Notes: generated by a model not told the origin, from the letters alone. A stretch of 64,000 nucleotides of DNA from Clostridia bacterium (GCA_017410605.1 JAFQQN010000003.1:1-64000), one strand, 5' to 3'; shown: positions 8,100 to 17,350, numbered from the stretch's first letter. Program-made: numbers and translations.

Positions 8100-9280
8100 T
8101 AGATTACGGTAAACTGTTAAACCCCTTAGCTAGCGGAATTAAGCCGTCGGGTATTAGAAAATTTTTCGATATAACCGAGCAAATGGATCACGTTATATCT
8201 CTTGGTGTTGGCGAACCCGATTTTCAAACCCCGTGGCATATAAGAAGAGCGGGTATTGACTCCTTAGAGCAAGGAAGAACCCGATATACTGCAAACCGCG
8301 GTATGGCTGAGCTAAGGCAAGAGATAAGCGCATATATGAAGCGTAAATATAATTTAGAGTATTCCTCAAATGAAGTTTTGGTGACTGTGGGCGGAAGCGA
8401 GGCAATCGACGGAGCCGTAAGAGCAATTGTTTCTCCCGGGGAAGAGGTTTTAATTCCTCAGCCCAGCTTTGTTTGTTATGAACCTATAGTTCAACTTGCC
8501 GGAGGTGTTTCGGTTCCTATAGAGCTTGAGGCAGAAAATAATTTTGTTTTAACGCCTGAACAAATCGAACAAAAGGTGACCCCCAAAACCAAGGCAATTG
8601 TTTTGCCGTACCCTTGTAACCCCACCGGCGCAATTATGACAAGGGAAGACCTTGAAAAAATTGCAAAGGTTATAATAAGACATAACCTTGTTGTTATTTC
8701 AGATGAAATTTATGCAGAGCTAACCTACTCGGGTCAGCGCCATGTTTCTGTTGCCGAGATTGAGGGAATGTGGGAAAGAACGGTTATTGTTTCGGGCTTT
8801 TCTAAAACCTATTCAATGACAGGCTGGCGCCTTGGCTTTGCTTTAGCCCCCACACCTATTATTGAAATTATGACAAAAATACATCAGTTTGCCATAATGT
8901 CGGCACCTACAACCTCACAGTATGCCGCCATAGAGGCTCTTAAAAACGGTGATAAGGATATAGAGGCAATGGTAGAGGAATATGATTCTCGCCGCCGTCT
9001 TATTGTTGACGGGTTTAGAAAAATAGGCCTTGAATGTTTTGAACCTCTTGGTGCTTTTTATGTTTTCCCTTGTATTAAATCCAGCGGTCTTTCCAGTGAA
9101 GAATTTTGTGAAAAACTGCTTTATTCCAAAAAGGTTGCATTAGTGCCCGGCTCTGCCTTCGGAGAATGTGGTGAGGGCTTTGTAAGAGCATCTTACTGTT
9201 ACAGTGTTGATCATATAAAAGAGGCTTTGCGCCGCATAGATGAGTTTTTAAAAGAGTGTAGGGCTGATAATGAAAAATAA
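8096..9280 (+). CDS. Class I/II pyridoxal-phosphate aminotransferase
   Basis: Fold-type I aminotransferase of 394 residues. Visible are NPTG at 175-178, the cofactor aspartate in SDEIY (202-206), the Schiff-base lysine K237 in SGFSKTYSMTGWR, and the carboxylate-binding arginine near 'FVRASYCYS' at the C terminus. This is the pattern of aspartate/aromatic aminotransferase subgroup I; the substrate cannot be fixed from sequence. The start is GTG, overlapping the Lrp stop by four bases, and its end overlaps ispE by 11 bases, so these genes form a tight operon. Confidence 0.92.
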   Translation: MIDYGKLLNPLASGIKPSGIRKFFDITEQMDHVISLGVGEPDFQTPWHIRRAGIDSLEQGRTRYTANRGMAELRQEISAYMKRKYNLEYSSNEVLVTVGGSEAIDGAVRAIVSPGEEVLIPQPSFVCYEPIVQLAGGVSVPIELEAENNFVLTPEQIEQKVTPKTKAIVLPYPCNPTGAIMTREDLEKIAKVIIRHNLVVISDEIYAELTYSGQRHVSVAEIEGMWERTVIVSGFSKTYSMTGWRLGFALAPTPIIEIMTKIHQFAIMSAPTTSQYAAIEALKNGDKDIEAMVEEYDSRRRLIVDGFRKIGLECFEPLGAFYVFPCIKSSGLSSEEFCEKLLYSKKVALVPGSAFGECGEGFVRASYCYSVDHIKEALRRIDEFLKECRADNEK

Positions 9281-10145
9281 CAGCTGTAGGGTTTTTGCCA
9301 ACGCAAAAATTAATCTTCATTTACAGGTTACCGGCAAAAGACCGGACGGTTATCATAATATTTCCAGCGTAATGCAGTCGGTGGACCTTTGTGATGAAAT
9401 TTTAATAACGCTTAATAACAGCGGCACCGTCACAACCTTCACCGAAAATAAAATTATTGACGGTGAAAACCTTGTCACCTTGGCGGCAATAGCACTTTTA
9501 AAAGAAAGCGGTTCAATTTTGGGTGCAGATATTGTTTTAAAAAAGCACATCCCTTTGTCTGCCGGGGTTGGTGGAGGAAGCGCTGACGCGGCGGCAGTGC
9601 TAACGGCTCTTAATAAAATGCTGGGCGAACCTATTAGTAAAGAGCGGCTTTTTGAAATTGCACTTTCCCTTGGGGCAGATGTGCCTTTTTGCCTTGAGGG
9701 GGGTACCCAAAAATGTGAGGGATTGGGCGAGGTTTTAACCAATGTAAAGCTATCTCACAGTTATTATGTAGTTTTGGTAAAGCATCACCAAAAGCGTTCT
9801 ACAGGTCATATGTACAGCCTTATTGATAAAAATTTGTGCGGTCAAATCACCACCCAAAGGGTAGTTCAGCTTTTAGAAAAGGGCGACCTTTGCGGCCTTA
9901 AAGAATGTTCGGTAAATGATTTTTTAAAGGTTTCAAACGACAAAAATGAGCAACTGGAAATTTGCAACAAGCTTTATGAGGGCGGTGCGGCGTTCTCGGG
10001 CCTTTCGGGAAGTGGGCCAACCCTTTTTGCCCTTTTTGAAAGGCAACCTGAAGAGGATTTCTTAAAGTCCCTTAGGGAAGAATATAAAGAGGTTTATTTG
10101 TGTAAGACCACAAATATAGGTTGTAAAATAGCTGATGACAATTGA
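9270..10145 (+). CDS. ispE: 4-diphosphocytidyl-2-C-methyl-D-erythritol kinase
   Basis: GHMP kinase of the non-mevalonate (MEP) isoprenoid pathway, phosphorylating CDP-methylerythritol with ATP. The 291 residues show the N-terminal AKINLHLQV with K13, RPDGYHN, the ATP-binding loop PLSAGVGGGSADAAA (about 95-109), GADVPF, and the C-terminal SGLSGSGPTLFAL motif. It overlaps the aminotransferase and precedes spoIIR, an order common in Clostridia. Confidence 0.96.
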   Translation: MKNNSCRVFANAKINLHLQVTGKRPDGYHNISSVMQSVDLCDEILITLNNSGTVTTFTENKIIDGENLVTLAAIALLKESGSILGADIVLKKHIPLSAGVGGGSADAAAVLTALNKMLGEPISKERLFEIALSLGADVPFCLEGGTQKCEGLGEVLTNVKLSHSYYVVLVKHHQKRSTGHMYSLIDKNLCGQITTQRVVQLLEKGDLCGLKECSVNDFLKVSNDKNEQLEICNKLYEGGAAFSGLSGSGPTLFALFERQPEEDFLKSLREEYKEVYLCKTTNIGCKIADDN

Positions 10146-10156
10146 ATAAATATTGT

Positions 10157-10202
10157 AAACACTCCAATAATGAAATTAAGTTTCATTAAAGGAGTGTTTT
10201 TT
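10157..10202 (+). terminator. Terminator hairpin carrying the spoIIR ribosome site in its 3' arm
   Basis: AAACACTCC (10157-10165) pairs with GGAGTGTTT (10191-10199), and an inner TAATGAAA/TTTCATTA stem extends it. A T run follows. The AAAGGAG ribosome site for spoIIR (10188-10194) lies inside the 3' arm, so folding would both end ispE transcription and hide the ribosome site of any readthrough RNA. Confidence 0.7.
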
Positions 10203-10862
10203 GTGGCGAAATATTTTTATAAGCTTATGAGCAAGGAGTTTTTTAAAAAGGATATAACTATAGCGTTGGTACTTGCTTTAATTTTTTCCATTTTTGCTAG
10301 TCTTGCCGGGTTTGATGTTAAGTGCGAAGAACTAAGGCAAAACATACTAAGACTTCATATAGTCGCGAATTCTGACAGCCAAGAGGATCAGGCCTTGAAG
10401 CTTTTGGTGAGAGACGAAATTTTAAAGCAGTCTGAGGGGATTTTCCATAATGCTTCTAGCAAAGAAGAAATTGAATTAATAACCACCCAAAATTTAGAAA
10501 GGTTTCAAAGCACGGCTGAAAGTGTCATTGCTCAAAACGGAAAAACCTACCCCGTTAAGGTGTTTTTGGGTAAGGCTTATTTTGGTACCAGAGTGTATGA
10601 AGATTTTACTTTACCGGCAGGTGAATATGAAGCTCTTCGTGTTTTAATAGGAGAGGCTAAGGGTAAAAATTGGTGGTGTGTTATGTTTCCTGCTATGTGC
10701 ATACCGGCCGCCGGTAAGGAACATTCCTTAAGCGAAGCGGTAGATAGCTCGGCTGCAGAAATTGCTGAAAATCCAAAAAGGTATAAAATTAAATTTAAAA
10801 CGGTAGAAATTTTTAGTCAAATCAAAGAAAAAATAGACAAAATCCGTAATGAAAAAACTTGA
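10203..10862 (+). CDS. spoIIR: Stage II sporulation protein R
   Basis: SpoIIR is the forespore-made signal protein that crosses to the intermembrane space and triggers SpoIIGA to process pro-sigma-E. After a hydrophobic signal anchor (about residues 20-40) comes the family hallmark LRLHIVANSDSQEDQALKLL, then VRDEIL, and later WWCVMFPAMC. I chose GTG 10203 because AAAGGAG lies eight bases upstream. An in-frame ATG at 10170 sits inside the preceding hairpin with no ribosome site. The product is 219 residues. SpoIIGA and sigma-E, its downstream partners, are encoded 7 kb away. Confidence 0.93.
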   Translation: MAKYFYKLMSKEFFKKDITIALVLALIFSIFASLAGFDVKCEELRQNILRLHIVANSDSQEDQALKLLVRDEILKQSEGIFHNASSKEEIELITTQNLERFQSTAESVIAQNGKTYPVKVFLGKAYFGTRVYEDFTLPAGEYEALRVLIGEAKGKNWWCVMFPAMCIPAAGKEHSLSEAVDSSAAEIAENPKRYKIKFKTVEIFSQIKEKIDKIRNEKT

Positions 10863-11010
10863 AAATTGCCGTTTTATTATATAATCCAACGTTTTTGCTC
10901 TATTTTGCTAATAATGGCTGTTGTTGTCATTCCTTAATGATGTTAAAATTATGGTGTAATAGCTGTGGTTTAGAAATGTCCATAGCGAAAAAAATTAAGG
11001 AGTGTATGTT

Positions 11011-13014
11011 ATGATAAGATGGGAGTATTATACAATGCCGGCGGCCGATATGGGAGAGGAAAATCCCCTTTCAGATATTGGCAGCATTGAGTATATTCAC
11101 GCAGGTTATGAGGTTACCGAGAATGTAGAGCCCGAGGCAAGAGAAAACCTAGGTAAGGGTATGATTAACACAATTTTGCCCTATACCATTCAGGATCAAT
11201 ATAACCGCGTTCGCAAGGAAAGAAAATTCCGCGCCGCCGTTTTAGAAAACGAATATCTTAAGGCCACCTTTTTGCCGGAGCTTGGCGGCCGTCTTTGGTC
11301 TTTGATAGATAAAGAGAAAAACCGTGAGCTTTTATATGTTAACCCTGTTTATCAGCCGGCCAATCTTGCGATTAGAAACGCTTGGTTTAGCGGCGGTGTT
11401 GAGTTTAATGTTGGCATTAAGGGTCATAATATGCTCACCTGCGATAATATGTTTGCACGTATTGCAACCACTAAAGATGGGGAAGAGGTTCTTCAAATTT
11501 ATGAATGGGAGCGTGTTCGCGGTGCCGTTTTCGGCATTAATGCTTATCTCCCCGCAGGTTCTAAGGTGCTTTATCTTAAGGATACCGTTGAAAACATCGG
11601 CGGCGGTGACAAATATACCTATTGGTGGTCTAACATAGCCGTTCCTGAAACACCCGGCACCCGTGTTATAGTTCCGGCAGAAAAATCCTTCTTAAGTTTT
11701 TATAATGACGGACACTATGTAATGGATAAAACCAGTATCCCCGTAAGAAACGGTGTTGATGAAAGCTATCCCACCCATGTTAACCGTTCTTTAGACTTTT
11801 TCTATCAAATTCCAAAAGATAGCGATGAGCGTTGGGTTGCTGCTGTTGCGGAAGACGGTGTGGGCTTGGTTCAAATGTCTACAATGGAAATGAAGGGCAG
11901 AAAGCTGTTTGTTTGGGGTCAGGGTACCGGCGGAAAGCATTGGGGTAATTGGCTTAGTGACGGAAGCGGAAGCTATATTGAAATTCAGGCAGGTCTTGCC
12001 TATACACAGCTAGAGCATGTTCCTATGAAGGCCGGTGAAAAGCTTTCTTGGACCGAAGGTTATACAAGTGTTACCTGCGATACCGACGACGCATTTTCGA
12101 CCGATTTGAGCCGCGCTATAGGTGCAGTTTCTAAGGATCTTCACTCTAAGCTTGATAAGGCTACTATTGATGAGTCTTTAAGATATGTAGTTCCCGAAGA
12201 GTTTGTGTCCTTTAAGGTGCTAATGAATGGCTCCGGCTTTGGCGCACTTGAAGAAATTTCCCGTGGCTCTAAGGTTAGTGAACGCTACGATTTTTATACC
12301 GATTCTTTAGACAATAAGCAAGAGCAGTGGCTTACCCTTTTAAAAGAGGGTTATCTGCCTGAAATTAATGTAACAGATTGCCCTGTTAGTTATGTTTCAG
12401 GTAAAGAGTGGGCTGAAAGGTTAGAAGCTTCTCTTAACACCGAAAAGGGCAACCATTGGTACACCTATTATCAGCTTGGCAATGTTTATTATGCATTGGG
12501 CGACGAAGATGCCGCTATTAAGGCTTTCGAAAAGTCTAACGAAATGAAAGCCAATCCTTTCAGTCTTCGTAACCTTGCTATGTTAAATAAAAAGGCCGGT
12601 AATAAGAAGTTGGCCGCACAGCTTATGTTAGAGGCAATTGCCCTTAAGCCTAATCATATTCCCCTTACTGTTGATTGTGTTTCTTGCCTTATTGGTGCCG
12701 AAATGTATGATAAAATGAAGGAGATTTATGAGGGTCTTACAGATGAGCTTAAGGCAAGAGGAAGAATAAGACTTTTCCTTGCTCTGGCACATATGGGTCT
12801 TGGTGAATATTATAAGGCTACAGAAATAGTTAATAAAGACTTTGTAATGGACGATATTCGTGAAGGTGAGGTTTCTATTGCTCATATCTGGTTAGAACTT
12901 TATCTTGAAATTGCAAGGCTCGAAAATCCCGGAAAAACCGAGGAAGAACTCGTTAAAATTCGCGATGAAAAATATCCTATCCCGGCTGAGGTAGATTTCA
13001 GAATGCACGAATAA
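11011..13014 (+). CDS. DUF5107 domain protein with C-terminal tetratricopeptide repeats
   Basis: The 667-residue protein carries an N-terminal beta-rich DUF5107 domain (about 30-330; LPELGGRLWSLIDKEKNRELLYVNPVYQ resembles the sugar mutarotase-type supersandwich in general pattern) and C-terminal TPR helices (about 455-610; YYQLGNVYYALGDEDAAIKAFEKS). Such proteins occur with glycan-degradation genes, but no catalytic residues can be named. There is no signal peptide, so it is probably cytoplasmic. ATG 11011 is preferred over GTG 11002 because AAGGAG ends eight bases before it. It is flanked by its own terminator and stands alone. Confidence 0.8.
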   Translation: MIRWEYYTMPAADMGEENPLSDIGSIEYIHAGYEVTENVEPEARENLGKGMINTILPYTIQDQYNRVRKERKFRAAVLENEYLKATFLPELGGRLWSLIDKEKNRELLYVNPVYQPANLAIRNAWFSGGVEFNVGIKGHNMLTCDNMFARIATTKDGEEVLQIYEWERVRGAVFGINAYLPAGSKVLYLKDTVENIGGGDKYTYWWSNIAVPETPGTRVIVPAEKSFLSFYNDGHYVMDKTSIPVRNGVDESYPTHVNRSLDFFYQIPKDSDERWVAAVAEDGVGLVQMSTMEMKGRKLFVWGQGTGGKHWGNWLSDGSGSYIEIQAGLAYTQLEHVPMKAGEKLSWTEGYTSVTCDTDDAFSTDLSRAIGAVSKDLHSKLDKATIDESLRYVVPEEFVSFKVLMNGSGFGALEEISRGSKVSERYDFYTDSLDNKQEQWLTLLKEGYLPEINVTDCPVSYVSGKEWAERLEASLNTEKGNHWYTYYQLGNVYYALGDEDAAIKAFEKSNEMKANPFSLRNLAMLNKKAGNKKLAAQLMLEAIALKPNHIPLTVDCVSCLIGAEMYDKMKEIYEGLTDELKARGRIRLFLALAHMGLGEYYKATEIVNKDFVMDDIREGEVSIAHIWLELYLEIARLENPGKTEEELVKIRDEKYPIPAEVDFRMHE

Positions 13015-13016
13015 TT

Positions 13017-13048
13017 AAAAAACGGTGGGTTTATTGCCCACCGTTTTT
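13017..13048 (+). terminator. Rho-independent terminator
   Basis: CGGTGGG (13023-13029) pairs with CCCACCG (13037-13043), flanked by A and T runs that extend the stem; it lies directly after the DUF5107 stop. Confidence 0.85.
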
Positions 13049-13132
13049 AAGACTAATTATGTTGCACAAGACAAAAAAATAGCATTTGAGTAAAAAATCT
13101 TTAGTAATTTTTTGAAAAAATAAAAATAACTC

Positions 13133-13161
13133 TTGCAATTTAGATTGATTTGTGATATTAT
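13133..13161 (+). promoter_or_regulatory. Probable sigma-A promoter of rpmE
   Basis: TTGCAA (13133-13138) and TATTAT (13156-13161) with a 17-base spacer, 35 bases upstream of the rpmE ATG. Confidence 0.55.
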
Positions 13162-13195
13162 TCTAATGTTGACTAATTTTGAAAGGGGTGACAGT

Positions 13196-13396
13196 ATGAA
13201 ACAAGGTATTCATCCGAAGTACGAAACAACCACTATCAGATGTGCTTGTGGTGCAGAATTTGAAACTCGCTCGACCAAGAATAATATCCGTTTGGATATT
13301 TGTTCAAAATGTCATCCGTTCTTTACTGGAAAGCAGAAGCTGGTTGATACCGGCGGACGTGTAGACAGATTTAAGAAGCGTTTCGGTATTGAATAA
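13196..13396 (+). CDS. rpmE: 50S ribosomal protein L31, zinc-binding type
   Basis: A 66-residue L31. It opens MKQGIHPKY and has the paired cysteines CAC and CSKC that ligate zinc in the C+ type, plus the conserved HPFFTGKQK segment. The ATG is set by GAAAGGGGTG just upstream. An intact zinc-binding form suggests no Zur-controlled cysteine-free L31 switch at this locus. Confidence 0.97.
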   Translation: MKQGIHPKYETTTIRCACGAEFETRSTKNNIRLDICSKCHPFFTGKQKLVDTGGRVDRFKKRFGIE

Positions 13397-13426
13397 GAGC
13401 AAGTAATTATTTTGTAGGATTTTAAG

Positions 13427-13454
13427 CCCCGTCTGAATATCAGGCGGGGTTTTT
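13427..13454 (+). terminator. Terminator of rpmE
   Basis: Ten-bp stem (13427-13436 with 13440-13449, one G-U pair), loop ATA, then TTTTT. Confidence 0.85.
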
Positions 13455-13478
13455 CCGTTATTTTCAAGTCTTATTCGG

Positions 13479-13507
13479 TTGACTAATAGGCTTTAATATT
13501 ATATAAT
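13479..13507 (+). promoter_or_regulatory. Sigma-A promoter of lon
   Basis: TTGACT (13479-13484), 17-base spacer, TATAAT (13502-13507). The roughly 90-base leader holds a 9-bp hairpin TTTGGTTTA/TAAACCAAA (13562-13570 with 13579-13587) ending four bases before the GGAGG ribosome site. I see no CIRCE or CtsR-type element. Confidence 0.7.
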
Positions 13508-13600
13508 GGTTTTCAACGACCTGGTTGTAACCGTGACTAGGTCTTTGAATATGTTTAATGCTTTGGTTTAATTTTTTCTAAACCAAATATGGAGGACACT

Positions 13601-16042
13601 ATGGCTCTTAAAGATAAAATCGTCACATTTGAAGACGATATGTATAATGTTGAGGGAATAACCACGCTGCCCTGTATTGCACTTAGAGGGTTAGTTGTTT
13701 TTCCTCACGATGTTATTAATTTTGATGTGGGTAGAAAAACTTCCCTTGCCGCGGTAGAAATGGCAATGAATGAAGACCGCACAGTTTTTCTTGTAACACA
13801 AACCGACCCAGAAGATGAAAACCCAGGAGAAAAAGAAATTTATAAAATCGGCGTAATAGGGAAAATACGTCAAATGCTCCGTTTGCCAGATAACTGCATT
13901 CGCGTTTTGGTAGAGGGTATTGCTCGTGCTAAAATTATAAAATATGAGTTTGGCGGTAAGGTCGCTTTTGCCACAGTTAATGTGCTTAATGATAAACAGC
14001 CCAGGGTAAAGGCGTCTTATACCGAAGCTCTGGTTCGCCGTGTTCACGAAGCGTTTGAAAAATTTGCCGCATTTACACCTAAAATGCCTAAGGATATTAA
14101 AGAAGCTGTTAAAACAACTGTCGAACCAGCCTTTTTGGCAGATTATGTTGCCGCAAATATGCCTGTTCCAATTGACGATAAGCAGTATGTTTTAGAGCAA
14201 ACCAACCCCATTAAACGCTTGGAGGTTGTTTTAGATATTCTTTTGCGTGAACTTGAAATATGCCGGATTGATGCAAAGATAAACGAAAAAACCAGAAAGC
14301 AAATAGATGAAAACCAACGGGATTTTTATTTAAGAGAACAACTTAGAGCAATTAATACTGAGCTTTACGGCGAAGAAGACCCCGACAAGGAAACAACGGA
14401 GTATTTTAATAAAATTGAAAAGCTTAATGCCCCTGATGCGGTTAAAACTTTGCTTAAAAAAGAGGTAGAAAAACTTGCTAAAATGCCTCACGGTTCTCAC
14501 GAGGCTACAGTTGTAAGGGTTTATCTTGATACCTGCCTTGCTTTGCCCTTTGGAAGGTTCGATAAGCTTGAACTCGATATAGCCAAGGCACAGAATCTTT
14601 TAGATAAAGAGCACTATGGCCTAGATAAGGTAAAAGAGCAAATTCTCGAAACAATTGCAGTTTACTCTTTAAAGCCCGACACAAAGGGAAGAATACTTTG
14701 CCTTGCAGGGCCTCCAGGTGTGGGCAAAACTTCCATTGCCAAGTCACTTGCTAAGTGCATGGGACGAAGCTTTGAAAGGGTTTCTCTTGGCGGTATACAC
14801 GATGAGGCCGAAATAAGAGGTCATAGAAAAACCTATATTGGCGCAATGCCGGGTAAAATTATGAAGGCTGTTACAACAGCCGGAAGCTGCAATGCCTTAA
14901 TTTTGCTTGATGAGATAGATAAGCTGGGCTCCGACTATAAGGGCGACCCTGCATCTGCCCTTTTAGAGGCCTTGGATAGTGAACAAAACTCCACTTTTGT
15001 AGACCATTATATTGATTTCCCCTTTGATTTAAGCAACATTTTCTTTGTTACAACGGCTAATAATGTTGAAAATATTCCCGGCCCCCTTTTAGACAGAATG
15101 GACCTTATAGAGCTTCCGGGTTATACCCGAGAGGATAAGTTTCAAATAGCCAAGCGCCATTTGGTAAAAAAACAAATGGCGGCCAACGGTCTTAATGCCA
15201 GAAATATGAAGATAGATGATGCTACAATTTTTGATTTAATTGATTACTATACCAGAGAAGCAGGTGTTCGCCGACTAGAGCGAAGCCTTAGTTCTCTTTG
15301 CCGCAAGGCCGCCCGTCAAATAGCAGAGGGAACGGTGTCAAAAGTTAAAATAACACCAAAAAATATTGAAGATTTTTTGGGCGTTAAAAAATACCGTGCA
15401 GATGAAATTCTTCCCGAAAATGAGGTTGGCATTGTAAATGGTCTTGCATGGACCTCGGTTGGGGGAGAAATTATGCAGTTAGAGGTACTCACCGTACCGG
15501 GAAGCGGTAAAACAGAGTTTACCGGTTCTTTAGGTGATGTTATGAAAGAATCTTGCCAGGCGGCGGTAACATGGGTTAGGGCCAACTGTGAAAAATATAA
15601 TATCTCAGAGGACTTTTATAAGCAAAGGGATATTCATATTCACGCAACCGAGGCGGCTGTGCCGAAAGACGGCCCCTCTGCAGGTGTTACAATAACAACC
15701 GGTCTTGTATCGGCTCTTACGGGTATTCCTATTAAAAATACCGTAGCAATGACAGGTGAAATAACAATAAGAGGCCGTGTTTTGCCCATTGGCGGACTTA
15801 AAGAAAAAACCATGGCCGCCTACCGCGCCGGGGTTAAAACCGTTATTATTCCTAAGGCTAATGAGCCCGACCTTCAAAATATTGACCCTGTGGTTAAAAA
15901 CACCTTAGAGTTTGTTCCGGTGGAAAGAATCGAAAGAGTTTTAGAAATTGCTTTAGCGGATAATGTTAAAGAGCCCAAACTCGCATCATCAATTTATTCT
16001 AATGACTCTGCAAAAAGGTCCCACAGCGGAGCTACAATATAA
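13601..16042 (+). CDS. lon: ATP-dependent Lon protease
   Basis: Cytoplasmic AAA+ serine protease that degrades misfolded and regulatory proteins. Domain order is an N-terminal substrate-binding domain, a coiled region, an AAA+ module with Walker A GPPGVGKTS near residue 370 and Walker B LILLDEIDKL, and a C-terminal protease with the Ser-Lys dyad (serine in KDGPSAGVT near 692, lysine in GGLKEKTMAA near 735). The length of 813 residues is typical. ATG 13601 is chosen because GGAGG lies five bases before it; the ATG at 13589 overlaps that ribosome site. It is followed 17 bases later by engB, the classic lon-engB pair. Confidence 0.97.
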   Translation: MALKDKIVTFEDDMYNVEGITTLPCIALRGLVVFPHDVINFDVGRKTSLAAVEMAMNEDRTVFLVTQTDPEDENPGEKEIYKIGVIGKIRQMLRLPDNCIRVLVEGIARAKIIKYEFGGKVAFATVNVLNDKQPRVKASYTEALVRRVHEAFEKFAAFTPKMPKDIKEAVKTTVEPAFLADYVAANMPVPIDDKQYVLEQTNPIKRLEVVLDILLRELEICRIDAKINEKTRKQIDENQRDFYLREQLRAINTELYGEEDPDKETTEYFNKIEKLNAPDAVKTLLKKEVEKLAKMPHGSHEATVVRVYLDTCLALPFGRFDKLELDIAKAQNLLDKEHYGLDKVKEQILETIAVYSLKPDTKGRILCLAGPPGVGKTSIAKSLAKCMGRSFERVSLGGIHDEAEIRGHRKTYIGAMPGKIMKAVTTAGSCNALILLDEIDKLGSDYKGDPASALLEALDSEQNSTFVDHYIDFPFDLSNIFFVTTANNVENIPGPLLDRMDLIELPGYTREDKFQIAKRHLVKKQMAANGLNARNMKIDDATIFDLIDYYTREAGVRRLERSLSSLCRKAARQIAEGTVSKVKITPKNIEDFLGVKKYRADEILPENEVGIVNGLAWTSVGGEIMQLEVLTVPGSGKTEFTGSLGDVMKESCQAAVTWVRANCEKYNISEDFYKQRDIHIHATEAAVPKDGPSAGVTITTGLVSALTGIPIKNTVAMTGEITIRGRVLPIGGLKEKTMAAYRAGVKTVIIPKANEPDLQNIDPVVKNTLEFVPVERIERVLEIALADNVKEPKLASSIYSNDSAKRSHSGATI

Positions 16043-16059
16043 TTGGCAAGGAGAAGCTT

Positions 16060-16647
16060 ATGAACTACAATAAGGTTGAATTTGAGGCTGCTTTCGGTGA
16101 CCCGAAACAATTTTTTCCCAGCGATTTGGCCGAGCTTTGCTTTGCAGGTCGTTCAAATGTTGGAAAATCAAGCCTTATAAATAAGGTTTTGGGAAGAAAA
16201 TCCTTCGCAAGGGTAAGTACAAAGCCGGGAAAAACTATCACCATAAATTTCTATCGCTTAGAAAATATTCGCCTTGCAGACCTGCCGGGATACGGCTATG
16301 CTAAAATATCTGCTGGGGAAAAAATGCGTTTTGCACAGCTAATGGAAACCTATTTTTCCAGTGGCAGAAATATTAAAATGGTTTTCTCGCTTATAGATAT
16401 GCGCCACAGCCCCACTAAAGACGATGTTGATATGCTTCGGTTTTTAATGGAAAGCGGTTATCCCTTTACAGTTGTTTTCACCAAGTGTGATAAGCTTAAT
16501 AAAGGTGAAAGGCTAAAAAGGGAAGAGGCTCTTAAAAGTGAGCTTAGCTTTCTGCCAAATGACATTAAAAAAATTTATTTTTCTTCTGTCAGCGGTGAGG
16601 GCGTAGATGAGCTCAGAGCAGTTTTAGAAGAAATTTCAAATAATTAA
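16060..16647 (+). CDS. engB: Ribosome biogenesis GTPase EngB/YsxC
   Basis: Essential GTPase for late 50S subunit assembly. The 195 residues include G1 GRSNVGKSS (30-38), the G2 threonine region (STKPGKTITINFY), G3 DLPGYG and G4 TKCDK. RBS AAGGAGAAG is well placed. It is downstream of lon in one operon, ended by a bidirectional hairpin. Confidence 0.96.
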   Translation: MNYNKVEFEAAFGDPKQFFPSDLAELCFAGRSNVGKSSLINKVLGRKSFARVSTKPGKTITINFYRLENIRLADLPGYGYAKISAGEKMRFAQLMETYFSSGRNIKMVFSLIDMRHSPTKDDVDMLRFLMESGYPFTVVFTKCDKLNKGERLKREEALKSELSFLPNDIKKIYFSSVSGEGVDELRAVLEEISNN

Positions 16648-16651
16648 AAAT

Positions 16652-16687
16652 TAAGCCCTCTCTTTCAACATTTAAAGAGAGGGCTTA
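16652..16687. terminator. Bidirectional terminator between engB and the SLOG gene
   Basis: Perfect 14-bp stem TAAGCCCTCTCTTT / AAAGAGAGGGCTTA with an 8-base loop, between two converging genes. Confidence 0.85.
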
Positions 16688-16699
16688 TTGTATAAAGAG

Positions 16700-17062
16700 T
16701 TATTTTTCAAAAGGAATAAAAAGTCCGTCTTCGTTTTGAACAAAAATTTTTATCGGCACATTTTTTTCCTTACATTTTCTTATTACAAAGGCGGTACCAC
16801 GGCTTTGTCTGTCCCAAAAGGCTAATACAATATCGCTGTTTTCAATTATTTCAATATTGCGCTTAAGGGGCGCGGAGCGTCCAAACACCTCATAATTTGG
16901 TTTGAATACAATCAACTTTATGCCAGAAAGTCTTGCGAAAGTAGCGGCCGAGCTGTCAATACCTCTCGCGCCTCCCGAAACAATGGCTGTTGTATTTTTG
17001 GGAAGATAGTCTTCTAAATTGTTAATGGTAAGTCCCCTTGAACCTATAACACCAACCTGCAT
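16700..17062 (-). CDS. Small SLOG/DprA-like nucleotide-binding protein
   Basis: A 120-residue single Rossmann-like domain of the SLOG type. Visible are the beta1 loop GSRG (7-10), the second glycine loop SGGARGID (29-36), GRSAPLKRN (61-69), FWD (82-84) and SRGT (87-90), the pattern of the DprA/LOG superfamily that binds nucleotides or ribosyl ligands. I chose the ATG at 17062 for its AAAGGATG ribosome site. The gene is divergent from a ribbon-helix-helix gene. A homologue at 41492-41821 is broken. Catalytic role and ligand are unknown. Confidence 0.75.
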   Translation of the reverse strand: MQVGVIGSRGLTINNLEDYLPKNTTAIVSGGARGIDSSAATFARLSGIKLIVFKPNYEVFGRSAPLKRNIEIIENSDIVLAFWDRQSRGTAFVIRKCKEKNVPIKIFVQNEDGLFIPFEK

Positions 17063-17173
17063 TTTAACACATCCTTTAAATATTGAACTCAAAATAGGTT
17101 CGTTTTGACATTATATCACATTTATTTCATAAAATAAACCTATATAGCAAATTTAGTTTTTAGGAGAGATTTT

Positions 17174-17350
17174 ATGAAAAACAGTAACTATAAGCATCTG
17201 TCACTAAGAATAGACGAAGAGCTTCTTAAAAAATTCCACTATGTATGTGAGTATGACGGCCGTTCTGCAAATGGTCAGCTTTTATATTTGGTAAGAAAGT
17301 GTGTTGCTGAATATGAAAAAGAATTCGGCACCATTACAAAAGAAGCTTAA
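17174..17350 (+). CDS. Small ribbon-helix-helix (Arc-like) DNA-binding protein
   Basis: A 58-residue protein starting [21 protein letters not shown]. The short beta strand LSLRI, the helix [15 protein letters not shown] and the second helix [21 protein letters not shown] match the Arc/MetJ fold. TAGGAGAG precedes the ATG. Its stop overlaps the stop of sigE, on the opposite strand, by four bases (17347-17350). The divergent neighbour is the SLOG gene. It may be a local repressor; its operator and targets are not visible to me. Confidence 0.75.
   Translation: MKNSNYKHLSLRIDEELLKKFHYVCEYDGRSANGQLLYLVRKCVAEYEKEFGTITKEA

Noticed and set aside
10170..10202. Longer spoIIR start at ATG 10170
   Set aside because: It sits inside a terminator hairpin, has no ribosome site, and adds residues absent from the family; GTG 10203 has a strong AAAGGAG.
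13601..16042. CIRCE or CtsR control of lon
   Set aside because: No TTAGCACTC inverted repeat or tandem GGTCAAA motif is present upstream.
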